A stretch of 64,000 bases of DNA, taken from contig NZ_BMTN01000004.1 in NCBI RefSeq assembly GCF_014649695.1, positions 62,001-126,000 on the forward strand, read 5' to 3'. Below are positions 42,399-51,042 of the stretch, in pieces (position 1 is the first letter of the stretch; each line of letters begins with the position of its first letter). Both the position numbers and the translations under genes were made by a program. The stretch is from Streptomyces kurssanovii. Lineage in GTDB: Bacteria; Actinomycetota; Actinomycetes; Streptomycetales; Streptomycetaceae. The notes under the pieces were generated by a model, which saw only the letters and a list, made by a program, of their open reading frames with translations, made no database searches and was not told where the DNA came from.

Positions 42399-43121
42399 TC
42401 AACGCACCTTGGTGGAAAGCTCCTTGGCGGCCTCCGTCAGGTCCTTCGCCGTGTCGATCGCCCGCCAGTAGGCTCCGTTGGGCAACGGGAAGCCGGCCAG
42501 CCGACGTTCGCGCGCCAGCCGTGGGAACGTCGTCCGCTCGTGGTCGCCGACATCGGGCAGGAGCCCCGTGAACTCCGCGGAGAAGACGTACACGCCCGCA
42601 TTGATCAGGTACGGCGACGGCGGCGACTCGATGAAGTCCGTGATGTGCCCGAAGGCGTCCGTCTCGACGGCACCCCAGGGGATGCGCGGACGCGCGAGCG
42701 CGAGGGTCGCGGCGGCGTCGCGTTCGGCGTGGAAGGCGGCCATCTCGCGCAGCGAGAAGCGGGTCCAGATGTCGCCGTTGGTCGCGTACCAGGGCTGATC
42801 GGGATGCGGCAGGGCGGCCGCGGCGTACTTGAGGCCGCCGCCCCGGCCCAGGGGCTCCGTCTCGACGACGGTCTTGACGCGCAGGGGAAGCACCGCGCTG
42901 TCCAGCCACTCCTGGAGGACCTCCGCGAGGTGGCCGCAGGACACCACGGCGTCGGTCACGCCCTCCTCGGCCAGCCAGGCAAGCTGGTGGCCGATGATCG
43001 GGGTACCGGTCCCCGGGATCTCGACCATCGGCTTGGGGCGGTCGTCGGTGTACGGGCGCAGCCGAGAGCCCTGGCCGCCCGCCAGGACAACGGCCTGCGT
43101 CGGAAACGTAGGCGTTTGCAT
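42399..43121 (-). CDS. Sugar-phosphate nucleotidyltransferase
   Basis: The 240-residue enzyme has the NTP-transferase signature VLAGGQGSRLRPYTDDRPKPMVEI, with the activating Lys in KPM, and a nucleotide-sugar pocket (TEPLGRGGGLKYA, NGDIW). It is short, without a left-handed beta-helix acyltransferase tail, so it looks like a simple mannose-1-P/glucose-1-P nucleotidyltransferase. The sugar is not determined. It is convergent with the DoxX gene. Confidence 0.85.
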   Translation of the reverse strand: MQTPTFPTQAVVLAGGQGSRLRPYTDDRPKPMVEIPGTGTPIIGHQLAWLAEEGVTDAVVSCGHLAEVLQEWLDSAVLPLRVKTVVETEPLGRGGGLKYAAAALPHPDQPWYATNGDIWTRFSLREMAAFHAERDAAATLALARPRIPWGAVETDAFGHITDFIESPPSPYLINAGVYVFSAEFTGLLPDVGDHERTTFPRLARERRLAGFPLPNGAYWRAIDTAKDLTEAAKELSTKVR

Positions 43122-43289
43122 GACCTGAACGATATGCGGCGGGCCGGCCGCCCCTGGGCCCGGGACGGCGTCGGTGGCCGTGCGGGATGGTCGGAGCGGC
43201 CGTGGGAGGCCGCGGGAGGCCGCGGGAGCGCCTTAGGGGCGCTCAGGGCCCGGCGGGCTACCCCCGGGCCCTCATGTCCGCGAAGGCCG

Positions 43290-43712
43290 TCAGGAGCCCT
43301 GTGCCTGCTGCGCGACGCCCGTGGCGAACGACGTGTCGCAGACGGGCCGGGAGAACGACTGGGCGCGGGTCGGCCCGTAGAGGTCCACCGCGGCACGGCC
43401 GAGGGCACGCGCGAGGGACATGCAGTGCTCGGCGAGCGACGGGCGCGCCTCGATCTCCCGCTGGAGGTGGGTGAGCGCGACACCCGGGTCCTTGGTCTGC
43501 AGCTCCGTGAGCAGCCGGTCGCGCAGGACGTCCTGCGGGGCGCGGGACTTGGCGCGTACGGACACGTTCTCCGAGGAGGCGGTGAGCATTTGCGACTGGG
43601 TGGCCTGCCCTGCCCACGGGACGGCGGTGACCGCGAGGGTTCCGGAGAGCACCAGGACGACAGGCAGAACGAGGGCGAGAGTGCGGCCGATTCGGCGGGC
43701 TGTGTGGGTCAC
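43290..43712 (-). CDS. Secreted protein of unknown function
   Basis: This 140-residue product has an N-terminal hydrophobic segment (about 10-32) as signal or anchor, then a soluble helical part with two Cys (in EHCMS and PVCDTS) that could pair after export. GTG 43712. It resembles small exported proteins found beside msiK in Streptomyces. No family recognised. Confidence 0.65.
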   Translation of the reverse strand: MTHTARRIGRTLALVLPVVLVLSGTLAVTAVPWAGQATQSQMLTASSENVSVRAKSRAPQDVLRDRLLTELQTKDPGVALTHLQREIEARPSLAEHCMSLARALGRAAVDLYGPTRAQSFSRPVCDTSFATGVAQQAQGS

Positions 43713-43867
43713 GCTCGCGAGCGTAGCGGCCAGTGATGATTTGGCGACATTCAGTCACTCACGCGAGGGATGGTTCGACCGCGCCTTTCGATTAACGTGT
43801 TGACGCCGGTCGGTGAAATGAGCGGAACGTCCGCCCCTGACAGCTTATTTGACGAATTACCCGAAAA

Positions 43868-43901
43868 GCCGGGCCCTCGCACCGAAGTGCGGGGGCCCGG
43901 C
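43868..43901. terminator. Terminator downstream of msiK
   Basis: GCCGGGCCCTCGCAC and GTGCGGGGGCCCGGC pair along 15 positions with one mismatch around a CGAA tetraloop, flanked by AAAA upstream and TTTC downstream, strong in both directions. Confidence 0.8.
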
Positions 43902-43943
43902 CTTTCGTCGCTGCTGTGCTTCGCGGCCCGGCCGCGCGGCGGG

Positions 43944-45071
43944 TCAGCCGCTGAGACGCTCGCCCGTCGACGTCGAGAAGACGTGGATCTCGCCGGAGCG
44001 CGGCACGACGTGGAGCTCGCTGCCCTTGTCCGGGACGGCGCGGCCGCCGACGCGGACGACGAGGTCCTTGTGCTCGCCGCCGACCTGGGCGGAGCCGTAC
44101 ACGTAGCCGTCGGCGCCGAGCTCCTCCACGACGTTCACGGACACGGCGAGGCCGGCCGGGGCGTCCTTGGAGAGGGTCTTGGTGTCGCCCGCGCCGTGCT
44201 CGACGACGTCGAAGTGCTCGGGGCGGACGCCGACCGTGACGGTCGTGTCGCCCTTGTCGGCGGCGGCGGACAGGGCCTCACGGGAGACCGGGACGACGCT
44301 GTTGCCGAACTTCACGCCACCGTCGGTGATCGGGACCTCGACGAGGTTCATGGCCGGGGAGCCGATGAAGCCGGCGACGAAGAGGTTGGCGGGACGGTCG
44401 TACATGTTGCGCGGCGAGTCGACCTGCTGGAGCAGGCCGTCCTTCAGCACGGCCACCCGGTCGCCCATGGTCATGGCCTCGACCTGGTCGTGCGTGACGT
44501 ACACGGTGGTGATGCCGAGACGGCGCTGCAGGCTCGCGATTTGCGTACGGGTGGAGACACGGAGCTTGGCGTCCAGGTTCGACAGCGGCTCGTCCATGAG
44601 GAAGACCTGCGGCTCACGCACGATGGCGCGGCCCATCGCGACACGCTGCCGCTGACCACCGGAGAGGGCCTTCGGCTTGCGGTCCAGGTAGTCGCTGAGG
44701 TCGAGGATCTTCGCGGCCTCTTCGACCTTCTTGCGGATCTCGCTCTTGTTGACGCCGGCGATCTTGAGCGCGAAGCCCATGTTGTCGGCGACGGACATGT
44801 GCGGGTAGAGCGCGTAGTTCTGGAACACCATGGCGATGTCCCGGTCCTTCGGCGGCAGGTGCGTGACGTCGCGGTTGCCGATCCGGATGGATCCGCCGTT
44901 GACGTCCTCGAGACCCGCGAGCATCCGCAGGGAGGTCGACTTGCCGCAGCCGGACGGCCCGACGAGTACGAGGAATTCGCCGTCCTCGGTCTCGATCTCG
45001 AGCTGGTCGACGGCGGGCTTCTCGGAGCCCGGGTAGATCCGGGTCGCCTTGTCGAACGTGACGGTAGCCAT
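43944..45071 (-). CDS. msiK: MsiK, shared ATPase of several sugar ABC importers
   Basis: The 375-residue ATPase has Walker A GPSGCGKST, Q-loop FQNYALYPHM, signature LSGGQRQRVA, Walker B VFLMDEPLSNLD and an H-loop TVYVTHDQ, followed by a MalK-type regulatory domain (about 240-375). MsiK energises multiple Streptomyces sugar ABC importers (cellobiose, maltose, chitobiose) whose own operons lack an ATPase; none is in this window, as expected. A possible DasR site lies upstream (45124-45139). Confidence 0.94.
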   Translation of the reverse strand: MATVTFDKATRIYPGSEKPAVDQLEIETEDGEFLVLVGPSGCGKSTSLRMLAGLEDVNGGSIRIGNRDVTHLPPKDRDIAMVFQNYALYPHMSVADNMGFALKIAGVNKSEIRKKVEEAAKILDLSDYLDRKPKALSGGQRQRVAMGRAIVREPQVFLMDEPLSNLDAKLRVSTRTQIASLQRRLGITTVYVTHDQVEAMTMGDRVAVLKDGLLQQVDSPRNMYDRPANLFVAGFIGSPAMNLVEVPITDGGVKFGNSVVPVSREALSAAADKGDTTVTVGVRPEHFDVVEHGAGDTKTLSKDAPAGLAVSVNVVEELGADGYVYGSAQVGGEHKDLVVRVGGRAVPDKGSELHVVPRSGEIHVFSTSTGERLSG

Positions 45072-45123
45072 GCTGATGTGTCTCCTTCACCGGCAGGAAC
45101 GTGCCGGACGATCCGAGTAAGGG

Positions 45124-45139
45124 AGTGGTCTGGTCCAAC
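45124..45139. promoter_or_regulatory. Possible DasR-responsive element upstream of msiK
   Basis: AGTGGTCTGGTCCAAC matches the DasR palindrome (AGTGGTCTAGACCACT) perfectly in the left half and at 4 of 8 in the right, 53 bp before the msiK ATG. DasR controls GlcNAc/chitin uptake and msiK is needed for chitobiose import, so the site is plausible but degenerate. Confidence 0.35.
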
Positions 45140-45231
45140 GGAGTGGACCTGCGGTGACGCTACCTGGCGATCGGGGATCTGTCAGTAGCCGGTGGCGGGA
45201 GAAATCCCGCCGGGGCGGCGTGAGCGTTGGT

Positions 45232-45237
45232 TACACT
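45232..45237 (+). promoter_or_regulatory. -10 element of the tRNA-Thr gene
   Basis: TACACT lies 9 nt before the mature tRNA. No clear -35 is visible 17 bp upstream. Confidence 0.35.
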
Positions 45238-45246
45238 TCTCTCGCT

Positions 45247-45323
45247 GCCTCCTTAGCTCAGTTGGCTAGAGCGCTTGACTTGTAATCTTGAGGTCGTCGG
45301 TTCGACTCCGACAGGAGGCTCCA
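45247..45323 (+). tRNA. tRNA-Thr, anticodon TGT, CCA encoded
   Basis: Acceptor GCCTCCT pairs with AGGAGGC; D-arm GCTC/GAGC, TTCGACT T-loop with GTCGG/CCGAC stem, and CCA at 45321-45323. Anticodon loop CTTGTAA gives TGT (Thr). The anticodon stem as read (CTTGA with TCTTG) has two T-T mismatches at positions 28-42 and 29-41, which is unusual; sequence error or real weak stem. The downstream hairpin at 45333-45361 terminates it. Confidence 0.92.
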
Positions 45324-45332
45324 GCACGCGAC

Positions 45333-45361
45333 GGGCCCCCGGACAGACCGTCCGGGGGCCC
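45333..45361. terminator. Terminator after tRNA-Thr
   Basis: GGGCCCCCGGAC and GTCCGGGGGCCC form a perfect 12-bp stem with AGACC loop, followed by TTCG; it also ends the convergent oxidoreductase gene. Confidence 0.8.
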
Positions 45362-45376
45362 TTCGCCGTGTGCCGG

Positions 45377-46777
45377 TCAGTGGCGGCCGGAGATCTTGTC
45401 CGCCAGGGTCGCGAGGCGGGCCGTCGTCGGGGTGTGGGTGGCGGCCTCGAGCCGGTCGGCCCTGCGGTAGGCGGCGTAGAGGGTGTGGATGCCCAGCCAG
45501 CGCAGGGGCTCCGGTTCCCACTTGCGGACCTTGTGGTTGACCCAGGGGAGCGCCGTCAGGTCGGTGGGGCCCGACTGGCCGGAGTCCTGCTGGATCAGGT
45601 CGCGCAGGGTGCGGGCGGCCAGGTTGGAAGTGGCGACGCCGGAGCCCACGTAGCCGCCGGCCCAGCCGAGGCCGGTGGAGCGGTCGAGGGTGGCGGTGGC
45701 GCACCAGTCACGGGGGACGCCGAGGACGCCCGACCAGGCGTGGGCGATCTGTGCGCCGTCGAGCCGGGGGAAGAAGCGGATCAGGATCTCGCGCAGCGCC
45801 TCGACGGTGGCGGGGCCGGTGCGTGCTGTGTCCGCGGTGGTGGCGGCCCTCGAGCCGTAGCGGTAGGGGGCGCCACGGCCGCCGATCGCGATGCGGTTGT
45901 CGGCGGTGCGCTGGGCGTACATGTAGGCGTGGGCCATGTCCCCGAGGGTTTCGCGGCCGGACCAGCCGATCTCGTCCCATGCGTTGTCCGGGAGCGGCTC
46001 CGTGACGATCATGGAGGAGTTCATGGGGAGCCAGGTGCGGTGCTGGCCCTTGAGGGACGCGGTGAACCCCTCGGTGCAGCGCAGGATGTAGGGGGCGCGG
46101 ACGGTGCCGTACGGGGTGACGGCGTGCTTGGGCCTGATCTCCGTGACGGGCGTCGACTCGTGGACGGTGACGCCGAGCGCCTCCACGGCGGCGGCCAGCC
46201 CCTTGACCAGTTTCACCGGGTGCAGGCGGGCGCCGTGCGGGGTCCAGCTGCCGGCGACGGCGCCGCTGACGTGGACGCGTTCCGCGGTCTCGCGGGCGCC
46301 GAGCAGTATCCGGTCCTTCTCGCCGAAGGCGATCTCGACGGAGTGGAAGTCCTTCAGGCGCTGGAGCTGGGCGGGGGTGCGGGCGACCTCGAGTACGCCG
46401 CCCTTGTGGATGTCGGCGTCGATCTTCTCCTCGCCGGCGACGCGGACGACTTCGTCGACGGTGTCGTTCATGGCCTGCTGGAGGCGTACGGCGGCGTCGT
46501 GGCCGTGGAGCCGGGCGTAGCGGTCGCGTCCGGCGATGCCGTTGTAGAGCCAGCCGCCGTTGCGCCCCGAGGCGCCGTAGCCGCAGAACCTGGCTTCCAG
46601 AACGGTGATGTTGAGGAAGGGGACGGCCTTCTTGAGGTAGTACGCGGTCCACAGGCCGGTGTATCCGCCGCCCACGATGCAGACGTCGGCGCTGCTGTCG
46701 CCGGGGAGGGGTTCGCGGGGGACGGGGGCGCCGTCCTGCGCGTACCAGAACGATATGCCGCCGTTGACGGTGTTCAT
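45377..46777 (-). CDS. FAD-dependent oxidoreductase, DadA/PuuB type
   Basis: The 466-residue flavoprotein has the FAD-binding VCIVGGGYTGLWTAYYL (about 32-48) followed by a DAO-type fold: NGGWLYNGIAG, a GG-containing active-site region (GGVLEV) and a C-terminal GYVGSGVATSNLAARTL. The closest functional class by pattern is gamma-glutamylputrescine oxidase (PuuB) or related amine oxidases. Next to it, divergently, is a spermidine-acetyltransferase-like GNAT, hinting at polyamine metabolism. Confidence 0.8.
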   Translation of the reverse strand: MNTVNGGISFWYAQDGAPVPREPLPGDSSADVCIVGGGYTGLWTAYYLKKAVPFLNITVLEARFCGYGASGRNGGWLYNGIAGRDRYARLHGHDAAVRLQQAMNDTVDEVVRVAGEEKIDADIHKGGVLEVARTPAQLQRLKDFHSVEIAFGEKDRILLGARETAERVHVSGAVAGSWTPHGARLHPVKLVKGLAAAVEALGVTVHESTPVTEIRPKHAVTPYGTVRAPYILRCTEGFTASLKGQHRTWLPMNSSMIVTEPLPDNAWDEIGWSGRETLGDMAHAYMYAQRTADNRIAIGGRGAPYRYGSRAATTADTARTGPATVEALREILIRFFPRLDGAQIAHAWSGVLGVPRDWCATATLDRSTGLGWAGGYVGSGVATSNLAARTLRDLIQQDSGQSGPTDLTALPWVNHKVRKWEPEPLRWLGIHTLYAAYRRADRLEAATHTPTTARLATLADKISGRH

Positions 46778-46944
46778 GTGGGTCGCTGCTTTCCCTGCCG
46801 TTGGGTGGGCCGTGTGGCGGGAATTTACTGCTCCGGACCGCTTTCCGCGACGTAGGGCCGTGCCCGGGCGGCGGCCGTGCGGGCGCAGGTCCGCTCCGTG
46901 GAATCTTCTGGCGTGCCGAGCGGTCGTAAGGGCAGGCTGGGCGC

Positions 46945-47415
46945 ATGATTCGTACTGCCGCACCCGCCGATGTGCCCGTGATCCACGAGATGGTCCGGGA
47001 GCTCGCCGAATACGAGAAGGCCCTGCACGAGGCGAACGCGACCGAGGAGCAGCTGCGTGAGGCGCTGTTCGGTGAGCGGCCTGCCGCGTTCGCGCACATC
47101 GCGGAGACGGAGGACGGTGAGGTCGCCGGTTTCGCGCTGTGGTTCCTGAACTTCTCCACGTGGCGCGGGGTGCACGGGATCTACCTGGAGGACCTGTACG
47201 TACGGCCCGGGCTGCGGGGCGGCGGCCACGGGAAGGCGCTGCTCACGGAGTTGGCGCGGATCTGTGTGGAGCGCGGCTACGAGCGCCTGGAGTGGTCGGT
47301 GCTGAACTGGAACACCCCGTCGATCGACTTCTACCGGTCGCTGGGAGCACGGCCGCAGGACGAGTGGACGGTCTACCGGCTGACCGACGGGGCGCTCAAG
47401 AGCCTCGGAGCCTGA
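46945..47415 (+). CDS. GNAT acetyltransferase, diamine/SSAT-like
   Basis: This 156-residue GNAT has the core YLEDLYVRPGLRGGGHGKALL with the R-x-x-G-x-G/A acetyl-CoA loop and a C-terminal SVLNWNTPSIDFYRSLGA segment matching the conserved NxxSxxFY motif of human SSAT1. SSAT-like enzymes acetylate diamines/polyamines. Short leader; divergent from the FAD oxidoreductase gene across 167 bp. Confidence 0.82.
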   Translation: MIRTAAPADVPVIHEMVRELAEYEKALHEANATEEQLREALFGERPAAFAHIAETEDGEVAGFALWFLNFSTWRGVHGIYLEDLYVRPGLRGGGHGKALLTELARICVERGYERLEWSVLNWNTPSIDFYRSLGARPQDEWTVYRLTDGALKSLGA

Positions 47416-47420
47416 TCCTT

Positions 47421-47442
47421 CCCCTGGGTCCGGACCCAGGGG
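47421..47442. terminator. Palindromic terminator between convergent genes
   Basis: CCCCTGGGTCC/GGACCCAGGGG is a perfect 22-bp palindrome just after the GNAT stop, preceded by TT. It serves both convergent genes. Confidence 0.7.
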
Positions 47443-47472
47443 CCCGGGACATGACGGGCGGGGGCCGGGGGC

Positions 47473-48468
47473 CTACGGGACGAGGACGACCTTGCCGACG
47501 GTGCCGCGTGTCTCGAGGGCGCGGTGCGCGTCGGCGGCGTCCGCCAGGGCGTAGCGCTGGACGGCGGGGCGGAGCCGGCCGGCGGCGGCCTCGGCGAGGG
47601 CGCGGCTCTCGAGGGCGCGCAGACCGCCGGCCTTCTCGAGCATGGCGGGGCCGAGTACGCCCTGTGAGGTGATGCCGCGTTCGGTGAGCTCCTCCTCGGT
47701 GAGCGTGAGTGGGCTGTCGGAGAGGATGCCCTGGCTGGACCAGCCGAAGACGATGTGTTTGCCGCCCTTGCCGAGGAGGTCCACGGCGGCGCGGCCGGCC
47801 TCGCCGCCGACGGAGTCGTAGACGACCGCGGCGCGCCGGTCGCCGAGGTGGCCGCGCACGGTGTCGGGCCAGTTCGGCCGGGTGTAGTCGACGGCCAGGT
47901 CGGCGCCGTTGTCGCGGACGCGGGCGGTCTTGGCGGGGCCGCCGGCCAGGCCGACGACGTGGGCGCCGGCGTTCTTGGCGTACTGGACGATCAGGGTGCC
48001 GATGCCGCCCGCGGCGGCGGGGACGATCACGATGTCGTCGGGGCCGAGGTCGGTGTACTGGAGGATGCCGAGCGCGGTCCTTCCGGTGCCGATCATGGCG
48101 ACGGCCGCCGCCTCGTCGAGTTCTCCGGGGATCTCGTGGAGCCGGTCGGCGTCGGTGACGGCGAGTTCGGCGTAACCGCCGGGCGCCATGCCGAGGTGGG
48201 CGACGACGCGCTTGCCGAGCCAGGCGGGGTCGGTGCCCTCGCCGAGGGACTCGACGACGCCGGCGACCTCGCGGCCGGGGATCGTCGGCAGTTCCACGGC
48301 GACCGGGTACGGGCCCCGCGCGCCCTCGCGCAGAGCGGTGTCGAGGAGATGGACACCGGCGGCGGCGACGGCGATCCGTACCTGGCCGGGGCCGGGTACG
48401 GGGTCGTCGGTCGTCTCGTAGGTCAGGTTCTCCGCGGGGCCGAAGGCGTGCAGGCGGACGGCGTGCAT
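47473..48468 (-). CDS. Zinc-free quinone oxidoreductase family (MDR, NADPH)
   Basis: The 331-residue medium-chain dehydrogenase/reductase has the GroES-like N-domain (PGPGQVRIAVAAAGVHLLD, IPGREVAGVV) and the NADPH-binding Rossmann motif (AAAGGIGTLIVQYAK). No zinc-ligand cysteines are present, so it is a zeta-crystallin/quinone oxidoreductase type. Substrate unknown; probably detoxification of quinones or enones. Confidence 0.85.
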   Translation of the reverse strand: MHAVRLHAFGPAENLTYETTDDPVPGPGQVRIAVAAAGVHLLDTALREGARGPYPVAVELPTIPGREVAGVVESLGEGTDPAWLGKRVVAHLGMAPGGYAELAVTDADRLHEIPGELDEAAAVAMIGTGRTALGILQYTDLGPDDIVIVPAAAGGIGTLIVQYAKNAGAHVVGLAGGPAKTARVRDNGADLAVDYTRPNWPDTVRGHLGDRRAAVVYDSVGGEAGRAAVDLLGKGGKHIVFGWSSQGILSDSPLTLTEEELTERGITSQGVLGPAMLEKAGGLRALESRALAEAAAGRLRPAVQRYALADAADAHRALETRGTVGKVVLVP

Positions 48469-48529
48469 GGTGTGGGCTCCCTTGTGACGGGGTCGACTGT
48501 GCTGGTGTCGTCGGGCCCACTCTTCAACC

Positions 48530-49714
48530 TCAAGCGCGCTTGACGTCAAGGCGGTTGCGGGCCGCCGTGTGCGAGCTGCCGCGCAGCGCGAGCGAGGCCG
48601 CCTCCAGCGCGCTGTTGAAGGACACCTCCGAGAGCAGCCCCGGTGCCGCCACCTGGTCCCCGGCGAGGTAGACGCCGTCACCGCGGTCGATGGCGGGACG
48701 GTCGCGCCAGGTGGTGCCGGGCAGGTCGACGGCGCCGGTGCGGCCGTTCGCGAGCGCTTCGCGCCGCCACACGGTCCGCTCCCGCCAGCCGGGGAACCCG
48801 AGGTCGAGGAGGGCCTCCGCATGGGCGCTTCCGTCGGCCTTGGACCCGTCGGGTCCGACGGGGAGCTGGCCCTGGACCAGCTGCTCCCCGGCGGGGGCGA
48901 GGCTCGGGTCCTGGGCGGTGAAGCGTTCCAGCCAGCCGGGGGCGTCGAGGTCGGAGACCACGAACGCGTCGCCGCGCCGGGTCCGCAGCGCCAGGTCGAC
49001 CAGGGTGGTGCGGCCGCTGGTCCAGCGCAGGGAGTCGTCGCCGAGGAGGCGGCGGGCCGCGTCGAGGGTGGTGGCGACGATGACGGGGCCGTGCCCCTCG
49101 GGAAGGGCGTCGACGCGTGACGTGGTCTCGACGCGTACGCCGAGGTCCCAGGCGCGGGCGGCCATCCGTTCGACGACCTGCCCCCAGCCGCCGCGCGGGT
49201 AGTGCGCCTCCGGCGGCAGGGCCGTGGCGCGCCGGAGGCGTTCCTGGACGAACGCGGCGGAGAGCGATCCGGGGTCGTGGTGGAAGAGCGCGACGCCCAT
49301 GTAGTGGGCGGCCGCCCGGGCGGCGCGCTCGCCCGCGACGGTCGTCGCCCAGGTCAGGAAGTCGCTGTCGACGGGGGCCGAGCCGGCCGGCCGCCGGGCG
49401 AGCCGGAGCATTCCGAGGGGCGGGGTCCTGCGCAATGCGCCGTCGCGGCGGAAGCGGAAGCGGGCCCCTTCGAGGGGGGACAGGGGCGCGAGGGGGCCGA
49501 GCAGGCCGCGCTGCTTCAGCCAGGTCCAGTGGGGGCCGCGGTTGTAGAGGGCATGGGGACCGTCGTTGGTCCGGTAGGGGCCCTCGCCGGTGCGGGCGCG
49601 TCCTCCGAGGGTGTGGTGGGCCTCGTACAGGGACACACGGGCGCCGGACTCGGCGGCGGTGATGGCCGCGGTGAGGCCGGCGAAGCCGCCGCCGATGACG
49701 GTGATCTCATGCAT
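48530..49714 (-). CDS. NAD(P)/FAD-dependent oxidoreductase (phytoene-desaturase-like fold)
   Basis: The 394-residue flavoprotein starts with the dinucleotide site EITVIGGGFAGLTAAITAAESG and the following VSLYEAHHTLGGRART typical of the amine oxidase/carotenoid desaturase fold; the C-terminus has GDGVYLAGDQVAAPGLLSEVSFNSALEAA, the second FAD motif. It may be an amine oxidase-like or desaturase-like enzyme; substrate unknown. About 60 nt separate it from the quinone oxidoreductase gene downstream, so they may be cotranscribed. Confidence 0.8.
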   Translation of the reverse strand: MHEITVIGGGFAGLTAAITAAESGARVSLYEAHHTLGGRARTGEGPYRTNDGPHALYNRGPHWTWLKQRGLLGPLAPLSPLEGARFRFRRDGALRRTPPLGMLRLARRPAGSAPVDSDFLTWATTVAGERAARAAAHYMGVALFHHDPGSLSAAFVQERLRRATALPPEAHYPRGGWGQVVERMAARAWDLGVRVETTSRVDALPEGHGPVIVATTLDAARRLLGDDSLRWTSGRTTLVDLALRTRRGDAFVVSDLDAPGWLERFTAQDPSLAPAGEQLVQGQLPVGPDGSKADGSAHAEALLDLGFPGWRERTVWRREALANGRTGAVDLPGTTWRDRPAIDRGDGVYLAGDQVAAPGLLSEVSFNSALEAASLALRGSSHTAARNRLDVKRA

Positions 49715-49834
49715 GGCTGTCTCTCCCGGGTCGTTCGGCTCGTCGCTCTCACGGCTGCGACGGATCGGGGGCCGGGGGATGTGACATCGGACGGGCGGGA
49801 AGGCGTTGTCAGTGGCGCACGTCACCATGGGGGG

Positions 49835-50503
49835 ATGGCGAAGGCGCGGAGACCGGCAGTGGTGGCGGCGAGGGTGACCGAGGTGCGGCTGCCGCAGCTC
49901 GAGGAGTTCGGCGGCGGCGCTCTGGAGCCGGACGGGGATTACGACGGGGTGCGGTTCGAGGGGCTGGACCTGGGCGGCCAGCAAGGCTCGGGGGCCCGCT
50001 TCATCGACTGCGTGCTGACGGACTGCGCCCTGGACGGTACGCAGTTGACGCAGGCCCGTTTCGTGGACTGCGTGTTCGAGGGGGTTCGCGGGGTGGGGGC
50101 GGATCTCGCCGGGGCCTCGCTGCGTGACGTGGAGGTGCTGGAGGCGCGGCTGGGCGGGGCGCAGCTGCACGGGGCGTCGCTGACGGGGGTGGTGCTGCGC
50201 GGCGGCAAGATCGACTATCTGAATCTCAGGGAGGCGAGACTGACGGACGTCGTGTTCCAGGGCTGCGTGCTGGCGGAGGCCGATTTCGGGGGTGCGCGGC
50301 TGGAGCGGGTCGAGTTCCGGGAGTGTGTGCTGCGCCGGGTGGATCTGACCGCGGTGCGGATGAAGGACGTCGACCTGCGGGGGGCCGCGGAGCTGGACAT
50401 CGCGCGCGGCGTGGAGCGGCTGGCGGGTGCGGTGATCAGCCCGGGGCAACTGCTGGAGCTGGCACCCGCGTTCGCGGCGCAGATCGGCGTACGGGTGGAG
50501 TAG
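49835..50503 (+). CDS. Pentapeptide repeat protein
   Basis: The 222-residue protein has repeated A(D/N)LxG-like pentapeptides (about 40-190: ARFVDCVFEGVR, ADLAGASLRDV, ADFGGARLERVEF), which fold into a right-handed quadrilateral beta-helix. Such proteins can mimic DNA and protect gyrase from quinolones (Qnr/MfpA) or have unknown roles; the sequence does not decide. Weak leader; ATG 49835 follows GGGG. Confidence 0.82.
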   Translation: MAKARRPAVVAARVTEVRLPQLEEFGGGALEPDGDYDGVRFEGLDLGGQQGSGARFIDCVLTDCALDGTQLTQARFVDCVFEGVRGVGADLAGASLRDVEVLEARLGGAQLHGASLTGVVLRGGKIDYLNLREARLTDVVFQGCVLAEADFGGARLERVEFRECVLRRVDLTAVRMKDVDLRGAAELDIARGVERLAGAVISPGQLLELAPAFAAQIGVRVE

Positions 50504-50528
50504 GGCCGGGGCGGTCCGGGCCCCGGGG

Positions 50529-51029
50529 TCAGGCCGTGCGGGGGAAGCGGGCCTGGAGGTCCCAGATCACCGGGTTGTCGCCGAGCCCCTCGTGCATGTC
50601 GGTGAGATCGGCGATCAGGTCGTGCAGGAAGTCGCGGGCCTCACGGCGGAGTTCGGCGTGGTTGAAGGTGATCGGCGGCTCGTCGCCTGGCATCCAGTCG
50701 GCCTCGACGTCGACCCATCCGAAGCGGCGCTCGAAGAGCATCCGGTCGCTGGACTCCGTGAAGTCGAGTTCGGCGTACTGGGGCTTCGACGCACGGCTGC
50801 CGAGCGGGTCGCGGTCGAGCTGCTCGACGATGTCGCACAGGGCCCAGGCGAAGTCGAGCACCGGGACCCATCCCCAGGCTGTGGAAACCTCGCGGTCCTT
50901 CTCGGTGTCGGCGAGATAGACGTCGCCGCAGAAAAGGTCGTGGCGCAGCGCCTGTACGTCCGCGCGCCGGTAGTCGGTCTGCGGCGGGTCGGGGAAGCGG
51001 CGCGAGAGGGAGTAGCCGATGTCGAGCAC
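50529..51029 (-). CDS. Hypothetical soluble protein
   Basis: This 166-residue acidic protein with Trp/Asp-rich segments (WGWVPVLDFAWAL and FERRFGWVDVEADWMP) has no signal peptide or membrane helix. The start codon is GTG at 51029, 13 nt after the upstream membrane gene's stop, so the two form an operon. I recognise no family. Confidence 0.68.
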   Translation of the reverse strand: MLDIGYSLSRRFPDPPQTDYRRADVQALRHDLFCGDVYLADTEKDREVSTAWGWVPVLDFAWALCDIVEQLDRDPLGSRASKPQYAELDFTESSDRMLFERRFGWVDVEADWMPGDEPPITFNHAELRREARDFLHDLIADLTDMHEGLGDNPVIWDLQARFPRTA

Positions 51030-51042
51030 GTGGTCGATGGTG

